NCBI GenBank assembly: GCA_947629065.1
Contig: CANRCH010000016.1
Location: forward strand, 1-18,369
DNA: 18,369 bases
Reading direction: 5' to 3'
Origin: an uncultured Aliarcobacter sp.
GTDB lineage: Bacteria > Campylobacterota > Campylobacteria > Campylobacterales > Arcobacteraceae
In this document: positions 1 through 7,605 of the stretch, in pieces
Layout of the letters: each line of letters starts with the position of its first letter
Position numbering within the stretch: position 1 is the first letter of the stretch
The notes under the pieces: generated by a model
Databases searched by the model: none
What the model saw: only the letters and a program-made list of their open reading frames with translations
What the model was told of the DNA's origin: nothing
Position numbers and translations under genes: made by a program

Positions 1-629
1 GGCTCTTTCATCCACATATCAATCATAGATGCTTTTCCATCTCTACCAATAACATACATATATCTTCCAGATGCACTTGTTCTTGTGATGTGTGTTGCAA
101 ATCCAGATGGAACAACAGATTTAATCTCCTTTGTTTTTCCATCAATAATAGCAATTTGTCCAACATCTCTTAAAATTATTGAGAAATAATCTTTCCAGTT
201 TTCAGCACCAGCTTCTGGTTTTTTTGGTCTATCCTTTACAGGAATAACAACTTTATGAGATTTTTTCATATCAGCAAGAGATTTTTCAGGTGGAGTTTGA
301 GCCTCTACTTGAATATATTTTGCCATTAATTCAGTTTGAGCAGCTGTTAATTCACCAGATTTTCCCCAATCTGGCATTCCACCAGGAGTTCCTTCATGAA
401 TTATTGTTTTTAGATACTCAGTACCTCTAGTTTTCATCTCTTTTGCTTCAAGTGTAGGACCTAAAGCTCCTTTTCTTAGCATTCCATGACACCCAGCACA
501 TCTATCAAAATATACTTGATTGGCATCTTTCATCTGCTCTTCAGTTAATTTTATCTCTTCAGCCATAGAAACAGTTGTTAAACCCAAGCTAGCAATTGCT
601 ACCATACTTAAAACTTTTGTTAATTTCAT
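1..629 (-). CDS. nirS: Cytochrome cd1 nitrite reductase NirS, N-terminal part (cut by left window edge)
   Basis: Periplasmic dissimilatory nitrite reductase that reduces nitrite to nitric oxide using heme c and heme d1. About 210 N-terminal residues are visible; the family is usually about 550-600. A Sec-type signal peptide (residues 1-23, ending SMA) is followed by a cytochrome c domain. This has the heme motif CAGCH at 44-48 and the likely axial Met85 in TPGGMPDWG. The start of the d1 propeller follows: LRDVGQIAIIDG, then H180 in GFATHITR, which matches the His that ligates heme d1, and the family-typical SGRYMYVIGRDGK. The ATG is preceded by GGGAG. It is the last visible gene of the norC-norB-nirS unit, 81 bases after the small gene at 711-872, with a hairpin between. 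No heme d1 biosynthesis genes are in view. The NirS assignment is very secure; the C-terminus is outside the window. Confidence 0.95.
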   Translation of the reverse strand, partial: MKLTKVLSMVAIASLGLTTVSMAEEIKLTEEQMKDANQVYFDRCAGCHGMLRKGALGPTLEAKEMKTRGTEYLKTIIHEGTPGGMPDWGKSGELTAAQTELMAKYIQVEAQTPPEKSLADMKKSHKVVIPVKDRPKKPEAGAENWKDYFSIILRDVGQIAIIDGKTKEIKSVVPSGFATHITRTSASGRYMYVIGRDGKASMIDMWMKE

Positions 630-682
630 CTTTTTCTCCCTTTTAATAAAATAGATATACAACCAAACAATAGTTTAGTAAG

Positions 683-708
683 TTTTATAGTGCTTTACCA
701 CTATAAAA
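683..708 (-). other. Hairpin between the 53-residue gene and nirS
   Basis: Perfect 10-base-pair inverted repeat, TTTTATAGTG (683-692) and CACTATAAAA (699-708), with a six-base loop. On the minus strand it starts 2 bases after the stop of the upstream small gene. It is followed by TTACTAAAC, not a clean U-run, so a strong intrinsic terminator is unlikely. It may be a partial terminator, or an RNA processing or stability element setting nirS output relative to norCB. The repeat is seen; its role is inferred. Confidence 0.5.
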
Positions 709-710
709 TT

Positions 711-872
711 TTACTTGCCTTTATTTTCACTCTCTAATCTTTTCTTCTCTTGTTTGTATATAAAATACATTGGAAGAACTATTGCACTGTGTAAAAATAG
801 TGTCAAAGTCATAGGACCTTGATTTAACCATCCAAAAAAACTTGGAACAATATCTGTAAATTCTGTAAACAT
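711..872 (-). CDS. Small single-helix membrane protein between norB and nirS (53 aa)
   Basis: A 53-residue open frame from ATG at 872 to TAA at 711, with an almost ideal ribosome-binding site (AGGAGG five bases before the ATG). It starts 12 bases after the norB stop, on the same strand. The protein has an N-terminal part with FTDIVPSFFGWLNQ, one hydrophobic segment (about residues 20-39, LTLFLHSAIVLPMYFIY) and a charged Lys/Glu-rich tail. That layout suggests one helix with a cytoplasmic C-terminus. Size and layout resemble small accessory subunits of heme-copper oxidases such as CcoQ, but I see no diagnostic motif, so that is only analogy. The strong ribosome-binding site, operon position and sensible protein make it a real gene. 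It may help assemble or stabilise the NO reductase or the nitrite-reduction complex. No recognised family. Confidence 0.8.
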   Translation of the reverse strand: MFTEFTDIVPSFFGWLNQGPMTLTLFLHSAIVLPMYFIYKQEKKRLESENKGK

Positions 873-884
873 AATTACCTCCTT

Positions 885-2297
885 TTATGATTCTTGATTT
901 ATTTTTGCATTTTTTATTGTTAGTAAATCAATTACTAAAAATAAGAAACCTACAAATGTAACAAGTCCCATAGCTAATCTCCAACCCATAGCTTGTTTAA
1001 ACCAAACACTACTTTGACCAATAAAATATGCTTCCCAAGTCGCACCAAACTGCGCTCTTTCAATCATAACTTGACCATATCCAGCGATAGTTAAAGCTAC
1101 TGTCATTCCAACAACTCCAATAGTTATTAATGCAAATCCCCATTTTGTAAGACTTGTCATTTTTAACTCTTTTTTATTACCTTGAACTCCCATATAGAAC
1201 ATTGCAATCATAGCCATTGCAAATGCTCCAAAGAAAGCTAAGTGACCGTGTGCTGAAGTGAATTGTGTACCGTGAGTATAGATATTCATTTGTGGTAAAG
1301 TGTGGAAGAATCCCCAAATACCAGCACCAATGAAGTTACCAAATGCACTTCCTGCAAACCATAAAAATGCTGGTGTGTTATTCATTTGGGCTTTCTCACC
1401 TTTTCCTTCTTTAATTCCTTGCTCTTTCCCCCAGTCATACATTACGTGTACAAACATAGCAACTAATGGCACAGGCTCAAGTGCTGAGAATAAAGCTCCA
1501 ATTTCCCACCAATACTCAGGTGTTCCAATCCAGAAATAGTGGTGTCCTAATCCTAAAATTCCAGATCCAAATAGCATTGCTACTTCAATCCATAACCACA
1601 TTTCAACAATTTTTCTATTTGCTCCAATAATAGTAATTAAAGCCCAACCAATAACAGCTGCAACGAATACTTCCCAAGTTGCTTCAACCCATAGGTGAAT
1701 TACCCACCACCACCAGTATTGATCCATTGAGATATTTATTGTATAGAACATTCCAGCAAGATATAATCCAGCAAGTGCTAAAAGGTCAGCCATTAAAACT
1801 GTAATAATTCCAGTTCTCTCACCTTTAATTGCAGTTAAATATACATTTGCTAAGAATACTAGTACAACAACTACTATTCCAATATCAGCCCATCTTGGTG
1901 CTTCAATATACTCTCTACCTTCATTGATTAACCATAGTGTTGATTCAGTTGCAGGTCCAATTTGAACGAAAATATATACAACAACAACTACAGCAATAGC
2001 AGCTGTTAAGATATAAAACCCAAGTTTTCCTAAACCAATTCCAACAGTTTCAATTCCAGTTTCATCTGGTAGTAAATAGTAAACAGATCCAATCATTGCA
2101 TATAAAAGCCATACAACAAGTGCGTTAATATGAACCATTCTAGCAACACTGAAATCTAATGTTTCAAATAAAAATCCAGGATAAACAAATTGTGCTCCTG
2201 CTATTAAACCAAATAGAATTTGTGCTCCAAAAAGTGTAGCAGCAACTGTAAAGTACATAATACCTAGTTGTTTAGATTTTGATATATTATTTTGCAT
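885..2297 (-). CDS. norB: Nitric oxide reductase catalytic subunit NorB (cNOR)
   Basis: Integral membrane heme-copper-oxidase-family enzyme reducing two NO to N2O, with heme b, heme b3 and non-heme FeB. At 470 residues it has the normal length of cytochrome-c-dependent NorB. It lacks the long N-terminal extension of quinol-dependent qNOR. About 12 membrane helices are visible. Probable ligands by motif: H56 (RMVHINALVVWLL) and H352 for low-spin heme b, H350 for heme b3 (SAHGHLAFFG), and H201, H252 and H253 for FeB (HLWVEATWEVF and GHHYFWIG). E205 and E209 match the conserved glutamates near FeB. The ATG overlaps the end of norC by 11 bases and has AAGGAG six bases upstream, so the two subunits are translationally coupled. 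Family and role are secure. Confidence 0.97.
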   Translation of the reverse strand: MQNNISKSKQLGIMYFTVAATLFGAQILFGLIAGAQFVYPGFLFETLDFSVARMVHINALVVWLLYAMIGSVYYLLPDETGIETVGIGLGKLGFYILTAAIAVVVVVYIFVQIGPATESTLWLINEGREYIEAPRWADIGIVVVVLVFLANVYLTAIKGERTGIITVLMADLLALAGLYLAGMFYTINISMDQYWWWWVIHLWVEATWEVFVAAVIGWALITIIGANRKIVEMWLWIEVAMLFGSGILGLGHHYFWIGTPEYWWEIGALFSALEPVPLVAMFVHVMYDWGKEQGIKEGKGEKAQMNNTPAFLWFAGSAFGNFIGAGIWGFFHTLPQMNIYTHGTQFTSAHGHLAFFGAFAMAMIAMFYMGVQGNKKELKMTSLTKWGFALITIGVVGMTVALTIAGYGQVMIERAQFGATWEAYFIGQSSVWFKQAMGWRLAMGLVTFVGFLFLVIDLLTIKNAKINQES

Positions 2298-2934
2298 CTA
2301 CAGCTCCTTGTATTTTCCCGAAGTTTCTTGGGAAACCATTTGTGTCAATTGATGACATATGTTTTAAAAATGCAACTAAACCTTTAGCCTCTTCAGCTGT
2401 AATACCAAGATTTGGCATCATTCTTTGATGAGAAGGATAGCTTGATGGGTTTTGTAAGAATTCAGCAATAGCTTCTTCTTTTGTATCTTTTCCAGTCATA
2501 GCCATATATTGTTCCCATTTTGGATCTAGCCATGCTTTAGTTAAGTCAGGAGCATAATATGCACCATTTCCTAAAAGTGTATGACAGTTCATACAGTTTT
2601 TTGCTTGAGAACCTAGTTTACCTAAGTGTAAAAGAGCAGTTGCTTCCTCTTCTGAGTAATCATCTCTTCCAAAGAATTTCTCTTTTTCCCCAATAACTGG
2701 AACTTCATGACCTCTTTTATCACTTGCTTCATAAGTGATTTTATAGTTTATAACAGTAGGAGCTGGAACTCTTTTTATTACACCACTTTCAAGATCCTCA
2801 TTTGTACCCATACCAATTTGACTCATAGTGTCAAAAGTTAGCCAAATAAGTAGAATAGAAGCAACACCCGTAACCCAAGCAGCTGATCGTTGCCAAAAAC
2901 GGTTACTTGTCCATACAGAAACTTTTTTAGACAT
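2287..2934 (-). CDS. norC: Nitric oxide reductase cytochrome c subunit NorC
   Basis: Membrane-anchored monoheme cytochrome c that passes electrons to NorB. It has an N-terminal anchor helix (about residues 16-36) and a periplasmic domain with heme motif CMNCH at 114-118. The family-typical TLLGNGAYYAPDL follows, and Met172 or Met173 (RMMPNLGIT) is the distal ligand candidate. At 215 residues it is clearly longer than the roughly 150 usual for NorC. The extra length lies mainly between the anchor and the heme motif (about 45-110, charged and soluble-looking). The gene follows the 118-codon membrane-protein gene after a four-base gap, with AAAGGA before its ATG, and overlaps norB by 11 bases. 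It sits in the unit driven by the FNR-type promoter near 3321-3370. Assignment secure from the heme motif plus the norB neighbour. Confidence 0.95.
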   Translation of the reverse strand: MSKKVSVWTSNRFWQRSAAWVTGVASILLIWLTFDTMSQIGMGTNEDLESGVIKRVPAPTVINYKITYEASDKRGHEVPVIGEKEKFFGRDDYSEEEATALLHLGKLGSQAKNCMNCHTLLGNGAYYAPDLTKAWLDPKWEQYMAMTGKDTKEEAIAEFLQNPSSYPSHQRMMPNLGITAEEAKGLVAFLKHMSSIDTNGFPRNFGKIQGAVDAK

Positions 2935-2938
2935 TTGC

Positions 2939-3292
2939 TTACTTTCCTTTCTTAATTTCTTGATTTTCGTACTCTTCTTCAGTCTCTGCTGTGTGAGTTA
3001 AATAGTAGTATAAATGTGGAAAAGTTAAATAAGCAATCATTACAACAGCTAGTATTTTTCCAACTATTGGATCTACTTGTAGTTTAACAGCTACAAAATA
3101 CATACAATAAGCTTGTAAAATCCAAAAAATATAAGCTAATGGAGCATATATTTTTTTAAGAATTCCCATTTTAACTAGAGTATAAATACCCACAAACAAA
3201 GCACCAAAAATTAGCACCATAGAAGATGATAAAAATATAGGTAAAAAATCATCTAAAGCTATTTCAGGTCTACTTCTTATAACTTCATCCAT
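2939..3292 (-). CDS. Three-helix membrane protein of unknown function, first gene of the nor-nir unit
   Basis: Uncharacterised 117-residue protein. Three hydrophobic segments lie at about residues 17-42, 48-69 and 76-98, followed by a Glu/Lys-rich soluble tail. Two histidines near the end of helix 3 (H93 and H100 from this start) could be metal or heme ligands, but there is no recognised motif. It is the promoter-proximal gene of the operon, followed four bases later by norC, so it is co-expressed with NO reductase. It could be an assembly or electron-transfer accessory subunit, comparable in position but not evidently in sequence to NorE/NorF. Start choice: GGAG lies 10 bases before this ATG and seven before an in-frame GTG at 3295, so a protein one residue longer is equally possible. 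Function unknown. Confidence 0.85.
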   Translation of the reverse strand: MDEVIRSRPEIALDDFLPIFLSSSMVLIFGALFVGIYTLVKMGILKKIYAPLAYIFWILQAYCMYFVAVKLQVDPIVGKILAVVMIAYLTFPHLYYYLTHTAETEEEYENQEIKKGK

Positions 3293-3320
3293 CACTTTTT
3301 GTCTCCTTTATACTTTTATC

Positions 3321-3370
3321 TGGGAGCAATTATATATGAATAAGAAAATTAACAATTGATTAATATCAAT
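3321..3370 (-). promoter_or_regulatory. FNR/CRP-type activator site and promoter for the nor-nir unit
   Basis: TTGAT-TAAT-ATCAA at 3356-3369 is a perfect match to the FNR-family consensus, extended by one pair to ATTGAT/ATCAAT. A perfect minus-strand TATAAT lies at 3334-3329. A start site at 3321 puts the box centre at -41.5, the classic class II position. The box centre is 67.5 bases from the GTG at 3295. The sequences are directly visible. Which FNR/DNR-like regulator binds, and whether it senses oxygen or NO, is inference. Confidence 0.85.
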
Positions 3371-3394
3371 AAAATAAGAAAGTTTTTAGGAGGA

Positions 3395-3841
3395 TTATGT
3401 ATTTTGGTTAATTAGGTTTTTTACGCAAGTATCAATCATTTTAAATACTTCATAAAAGCCATCAAACTCTTTGAAGTAATATGGATCTGGCACACATTCA
3501 TTGTTGTAGCCATAAAATCCAAGTTTTTGTAAGTTCTTAGCATTATTTGATAGTTTTTGTAAATCTTTTAGGTTGCTATTATCCAGTGCAATAATTAAAT
3601 CATATTTTGTAAAGTCTGATTTTTTTACCTGTTTTGCTCTTTGTTTGCTTATATCAACTCCAAACTCAAGTGCTACTTTTATAGATCTTTCACAAGGCTC
3701 TTTGCCTTCATGCCAAGAAGCAGTTCCAGCACTTGATACTTCTATATCTAGATTTTTCTCTTTTATATAGTTTCTTGCTATTCCCTCAGCTAAAGGAGAT
3801 CTACAAATATTTCCAAGACAAACAAAAAGAATTGATTTCAA
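3395..3841 (-). CDS. Low-molecular-weight protein-tyrosine phosphatase
   Basis: Cytoplasmic phosphatase of the LMW-PTP/Wzb/YfkJ family that hydrolyses phosphotyrosine or related substrates. At 148 residues it has normal length. The P-loop CLGNICRS (C8 nucleophile, R14) is at the N-terminus, and the general acid is D119 in the VPDPY loop. The start is a TTG, one base after the stop of the rhomboid gene. No ATG gives a complete P-loop, and the family typically begins MK-I-LFVCLGN, so TTG is well supported. The ribosome-binding site is poor (AAGAAG), which suggests translational coupling to the rhomboid gene. No kinase or exopolysaccharide gene is adjacent, so the substrate cannot be inferred. 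An arsenate reductase of the same fold is possible but less likely, because the extra redox cysteines are not evident. Confidence 0.92.
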   Translation of the reverse strand: MKSILFVCLGNICRSPLAEGIARNYIKEKNLDIEVSSAGTASWHEGKEPCERSIKVALEFGVDISKQRAKQVKKSDFTKYDLIIALDNSNLKDLQKLSNNAKNLQKLGFYGYNNECVPDPYYFKEFDGFYEVFKMIDTCVKNLINQNT

Positions 3842-3842
3842 A

Positions 3843-4400
3843 TTAATATCTTCTTCTTAAAATAGTATATTTTTCAACAATTGCATATAAAAAACCAACA
3901 ATTAATCCAATAATATGTGCATACCAAGCAATTGGAAGTCCAAGAAGTAGTGGTGCAACAGAAATTAGTAAAATCCAAGTTACAATTCCACTTCTTTGTG
4001 ATTTTTCAAAAAATGCAAAATATCCTAAAATAGCACATATAGCACCACTTGCACCAACTAAATTTACATGAATATCAACATAAAATATATATAAAAAAGA
4101 TAGTAGTGAAGTGATAATTCCTGTAATAAAGTATAAAAGTAAAAACCTTTTTTTACCCATAAATCTTTCAAGCATATTTCCAAACTGCCATAATACAAAC
4201 ATATTCATCCCAAGATGTGCAATTCCTCCATGAGAAAACATAGATGTAAGTGGTTGCCAGTAAAAATGACCTAAAAGAAAATATAGATTCAAGCCCATAA
4301 AAAGGCTTCCTGAATCTATATTTATTTGAATAATATAGGCTATTACTGTAATAGCTATTAAAATATTTGTAGCAGTGAAATCTTTTTTAGAAAAAGTCAT
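3843..4400 (-). CDS. Rhomboid-family intramembrane serine protease
   Basis: Polytopic membrane protein of 185 residues with about six helices, the compact bacterial rhomboid core. The catalytic serine is S118 in GASGAIC and the catalytic histidine is H162 in YAHIIGLIVG. The conserved HLGMNM segment (H62, N66) supplies the oxyanion-side residues. All needed residues are present, so it should be active in cleaving transmembrane substrates; the substrate is unknown. The ATG lies one base after the lon stop (TAA-A-ATG), and the phosphatase gene begins one base after this stop, so the three genes are co-translated. Pairing with Lon suggests a protein-quality-control unit, but that link is inference. 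Confidence 0.93.
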   Translation of the reverse strand: MTFSKKDFTATNILIAITVIAYIIQINIDSGSLFMGLNLYFLLGHFYWQPLTSMFSHGGIAHLGMNMFVLWQFGNMLERFMGKKRFLLLYFITGIITSLLSFLYIFYVDIHVNLVGASGAICAILGYFAFFEKSQRSGIVTWILLISVAPLLLGLPIAWYAHIIGLIVGFLYAIVEKYTILRRRY

Positions 4401-4401
4401 T

Positions 4402-6819
4402 TTAGATTAATGCCTCTTTTAAAACATCTTCAATTTTATCAACAGCTTTTATTTCTAAAGCATCTTTTACTTCTTGTGGAACATCATCTAAATCTCTATC
4501 AAAATTCTTTCTTGGAATTAGAACTTTTTTCATTTTTGCTTTATAAGCTGCTATTAGTTTCTCTTTTAATCCACCAATAGGAAGAACTTTTCCACTTAAA
4601 GTAAGTTCACCCGTCATTGCAATATCTGCTTTTATTTTTCTATTACTTAAAAGTGAAGCAATTGCAAGTGCCATAGTTATACCTGCACTTGGACCATCTT
4701 TTGGAGTTGCACCTGCTGGAACATGAAGATGAATATCATATCTTTTATAGATTTCACTTATTTCAACTTTTGAGTTTTCTTCTTCCTCTTTAAAAGTTTT
4801 AGGAACTAAATTTTCATCTATTTTTAAAATATTTTCATCTATTAGGCTTTTTACAACAGAGTAAGAGATGCTTGAAGACTCTTTCATAACATCGCCTAAG
4901 CTTCCTGTTACTTTTAAAATACCTTTTCCTTTTAGTTTTATTGCTTCAATTTTTAAAATATCTCCACCAACACTTGTCCATGCTAAACCATTTGTAATTC
5001 CTACAAAATCCTCTTTATCAGCTGGATCTATCTCAAAAATAGGATTATCTAAATAATCTTTTAAATCTTTTTGAGAAATTGTTACTTTTAGTAAAGATGG
5101 ATCTCCTAAAATTTGTTTTACAACTTTTCTAAATAGTTTAGAAAAAACTCTTCTTAAGTTTCTAACACCTGCTTCTCTTGTATATTTTGCAATAATTGTT
5201 TCAATTGTTGCTTTATTTATACTCACTTCATTTTTAGAAAGACCATGTTTTTCTAACTCTTGAGGAATTAAATAATCTTTTGCAATAAAATATTTTTCAC
5301 TTGGAGTATATGAACTTATCTCTATAAACTCCATTCTATCTCTAAGTGGTGCTGGAATTTTTCTAATATCATTTGCAGTTGATACAAAAATAACTTGAGA
5401 TAAATCTATTGGAAAGTTTAAGTATAAATCTCTAAACTCATGATTTTGTTCAGGATCTAAAACTTCAAGCTTCACAGCTGTTGGGTCACCTCTATGATTA
5501 CTTCCTAGTTTATCTATCTCATCTAAAACCATAACTGGATTCATTTTTTTTGCATCAATAAGACCTTTTACAAGTCGTCCTGGCATTGCTCCTACATAAG
5601 TTCTTCTGTGACCTCTTAACTCATTTACATCTTCCATTCCACCAAGTGCAATTCTTATAAGTGGTCTTTTTAGTGCTTCAGAAATTGAGTTTGCTAGTGA
5701 AGTTTTACCAACACCTGGAGGTCCTACAAAACATAAAACAGTACCTTTTGATTTTAAATCTTTGATATTTCTTTGTTCAAGTAGTTGTTTTACTGCAAAA
5801 TATTCAGCAATTCTCTCTTTTGCTTTATCAAGTGAATAGTGATCTTTATTTAGTTGTCTCTCAACACTTGCAACTGATATTTTATCGTTTGCATACTCTC
5901 CAAAAGGAATATCTAAAACCATCTCAACATAAGTTTGAAGTAACGAAGCATCAGGCGAATCTGGATTCATTCTACTTAATTTTTCAATTTGTCTTTTTGT
6001 CTCTTTATAAGCCTCTTTACTCATAAAAGCTTTTTTTGCTTTTAATTTTTTCTTATAAGATTTTATATCCTCTTCTTTTTGATTATCACTTCCAAGCTCT
6101 TTTTGAATAGCTTTAATCTGCTCTTTTAAGAAGTAATCTTTGTGAGATTTTTCTATTTTTGAGTTTACTTGTTTTGTAATCTCTTTTTGGATTTTATATG
6201 ACTCAATCTCTTTTTTTACAACTTCAATAATATCTAAAACTCTTGTTTCAATATTTGTTTGTGAAAATAGTTTGTAAGCCTCTTCTTTTTTTAGTTTTAA
6301 AACAGATGATACTAAATCAGCAATTCTAATTGGATCATCATTTTCTTCAATTGTTTTAATTAAATCAGCTGGAAATTTATTATTTAAAATTGATAGTTTT
6401 TTTATATTTTCAATTAAAACTTCTATTAAAGATTTTGCACTTTGTTCATTAAAATCTTCTGTTTGTAGTTTTTCTACTATTGCAAATAAAGATTCTTGCT
6501 CTGTAAAACTTGTTATTTTACCTTTATATTGCCCTTGAAAAAGAACCTTTACTTTTCCATCAGGTAAAGATACCTTTCTCATAATATTTCCAACTACTCC
6601 AACATCATAAAAAGCGTCTTTCACTCTTGGATTTTCAATATTATCTTTTGAAACAGCTAAAATTACCATTGAATTTGATTCAATTGCTTTATCCACAGCT
6701 TTAATATTTTCTTGATTATCTAAAAATAGTGGGGCAATCATAAAAGGGTATAAAAAAATATCATCTTCAATAACAAGTGGTAAGTTTTGTGGAAAATTCT
6801 CATAATTTTCTAATTGCAT
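4402..6819 (-). CDS. lon: ATP-dependent Lon protease
   Basis: Cytosolic AAA+ serine protease that degrades misfolded and regulatory proteins. The order is an N-terminal substrate-binding domain (about 1-200), a coiled-coil linker (about 200-310), an AAA+ module with Walker A GPPGVGKT (366-373) and Walker B VMVLDEID (429-436), then the protease domain. The protease dyad is S711 (in KDGPSAGIT) and K754. At 805 residues it is close to the family norm, so it is intact. The ATG has AGGAG ten bases upstream and lies 22 bases after bamD, which suggests a shared transcript. No CIRCE-like heat-shock operator was seen. From memory, lon next to this lipoprotein gene and proC is also the Campylobacter jejuni arrangement. 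Confidence 0.97.
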   Translation of the reverse strand: MQLENYENFPQNLPLVIEDDIFLYPFMIAPLFLDNQENIKAVDKAIESNSMVILAVSKDNIENPRVKDAFYDVGVVGNIMRKVSLPDGKVKVLFQGQYKGKITSFTEQESLFAIVEKLQTEDFNEQSAKSLIEVLIENIKKLSILNNKFPADLIKTIEENDDPIRIADLVSSVLKLKKEEAYKLFSQTNIETRVLDIIEVVKKEIESYKIQKEITKQVNSKIEKSHKDYFLKEQIKAIQKELGSDNQKEEDIKSYKKKLKAKKAFMSKEAYKETKRQIEKLSRMNPDSPDASLLQTYVEMVLDIPFGEYANDKISVASVERQLNKDHYSLDKAKERIAEYFAVKQLLEQRNIKDLKSKGTVLCFVGPPGVGKTSLANSISEALKRPLIRIALGGMEDVNELRGHRRTYVGAMPGRLVKGLIDAKKMNPVMVLDEIDKLGSNHRGDPTAVKLEVLDPEQNHEFRDLYLNFPIDLSQVIFVSTANDIRKIPAPLRDRMEFIEISSYTPSEKYFIAKDYLIPQELEKHGLSKNEVSINKATIETIIAKYTREAGVRNLRRVFSKLFRKVVKQILGDPSLLKVTISQKDLKDYLDNPIFEIDPADKEDFVGITNGLAWTSVGGDILKIEAIKLKGKGILKVTGSLGDVMKESSSISYSVVKSLIDENILKIDENLVPKTFKEEEENSKVEISEIYKRYDIHLHVPAGATPKDGPSAGITMALAIASLLSNRKIKADIAMTGELTLSGKVLPIGGLKEKLIAAYKAKMKKVLIPRKNFDRDLDDVPQEVKDALEIKAVDKIEDVLKEALI

Positions 6820-6841
6820 ATCTTAAATTACTCCTAAAATT

Positions 6842-7495
6842 TTATTCAAAAAGTGACCTATGTAAAGGTACATCTACTTTTTCAATCTCATCTAAATCTA
6901 CCCAAGAATTTTGAGCTCTCTCTTTATAAATTCTTGCAGCTTCTTCTTTTCCTCTTCTTTCGTAAAGTTCAGAAATTTCATTATCTAAACTAGCTTTTGC
7001 CATATAGATTCTAGTATTTATTGTATCAACAAGAGGCATATATGGAGAGTTTTGATACTGTCTTTTAAAGTTTTCTATTTGAACTATAGTGTCATCAAGA
7101 AGTTGTTGATTTCGAAATTGATATTTAAACCCCATAAAGTTTGCTTTGATTTTTAAGTATCTTACATAATCAATATCTTTATTTAATCCAAATCTTTTAA
7201 TATATTCATCTAAATAGAAGTTTGCAAGGGCATACTCTTCTTCATCCATGTGTCCGTTTACTAAAATTAATAAAGCTGTTGGAATATATGGTGAGTTTCT
7301 ATGTTCGCTTTCAAGTGAAGTGTAAGTATCATCAGCTTCATCAAGCTCTCCCATAGATATTTGTTTCATCATTTTATTGTACCAATAAAGGGCTGGTTTA
7401 TTATATTCAGCTTCACTTTTTGAAGAACAAGCACTTAATACAAAAACTGCACAAGTTGCTAAAAGAAGGTTTCTTAGTTTAATTTTATTTAACAT
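6842..7495 (-). CDS. bamD: Outer membrane assembly lipoprotein BamD
   Basis: TPR-type lipoprotein of the BAM complex, which inserts beta-barrel proteins into the outer membrane. The signal peptide ends in a lipobox LSAC, with the lipidated Cys at residue 23 of the start used here. The helical repeat part carries the family-typical early segment YNKALYWYNKMMKQI-like and later YLKIKANF. At 217 residues it is normal for an epsilonproteobacterial BamD. Start choice: an ATG at 7501 lies only about two bases after the AAGGAA ribosome-binding site. The in-frame ATG at 7495 has six bases of spacing and is preferred. It heads the bamD-lon-rhomboid-phosphatase unit and diverges from proC, sharing the 115-base gap for both promoters. 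Confidence 0.9.
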   Translation of the reverse strand: MLNKIKLRNLLLATCAVFVLSACSSKSEAEYNKPALYWYNKMMKQISMGELDEADDTYTSLESEHRNSPYIPTALLILVNGHMDEEEYALANFYLDEYIKRFGLNKDIDYVRYLKIKANFMGFKYQFRNQQLLDDTIVQIENFKRQYQNSPYMPLVDTINTRIYMAKASLDNEISELYERRGKEEAARIYKERAQNSWVDLDEIEKVDVPLHRSLFE

Positions 7496-7577
7496 CTTCA
7501 TTTCCTTTTTATAAATAAAGCAATATATTAGCCAAAACTTACTTTATGTATCTCTAAAAGATTAATTAGTAAATTGA

Positions 7578-7605
7578 TATAATAAAACATAAGTGAAAAA
7601 AAGGA
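7578..7605 (+). promoter_or_regulatory. proC -10 element and ribosome-binding site
   Basis: A perfect TATAAT at 7578-7583 predicts a start site near 7590 and a leader of about 20 bases. AAGGA (7601-7605) lies five bases before ATG 7611. This supports ATG 7611 over the GTG at 7593, which would overlap the start site. No convincing -35 box is visible. Confidence 0.65.

Noticed and set aside
1300..1539. Plus-strand open frame of 79 codons
   Set aside because: Lies antisense inside norB and has no plausible protein features; a shadow of the norB frame.
3388..3411. Excellent plus-strand ribosome-binding site AGGAGG with ATG at 3397
   Set aside because: The frame is ATG followed by three codons and a stop; it lies over the end of the phosphatase gene. 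Probably chance, though a matching ATGTAT word also occurs near 10005.
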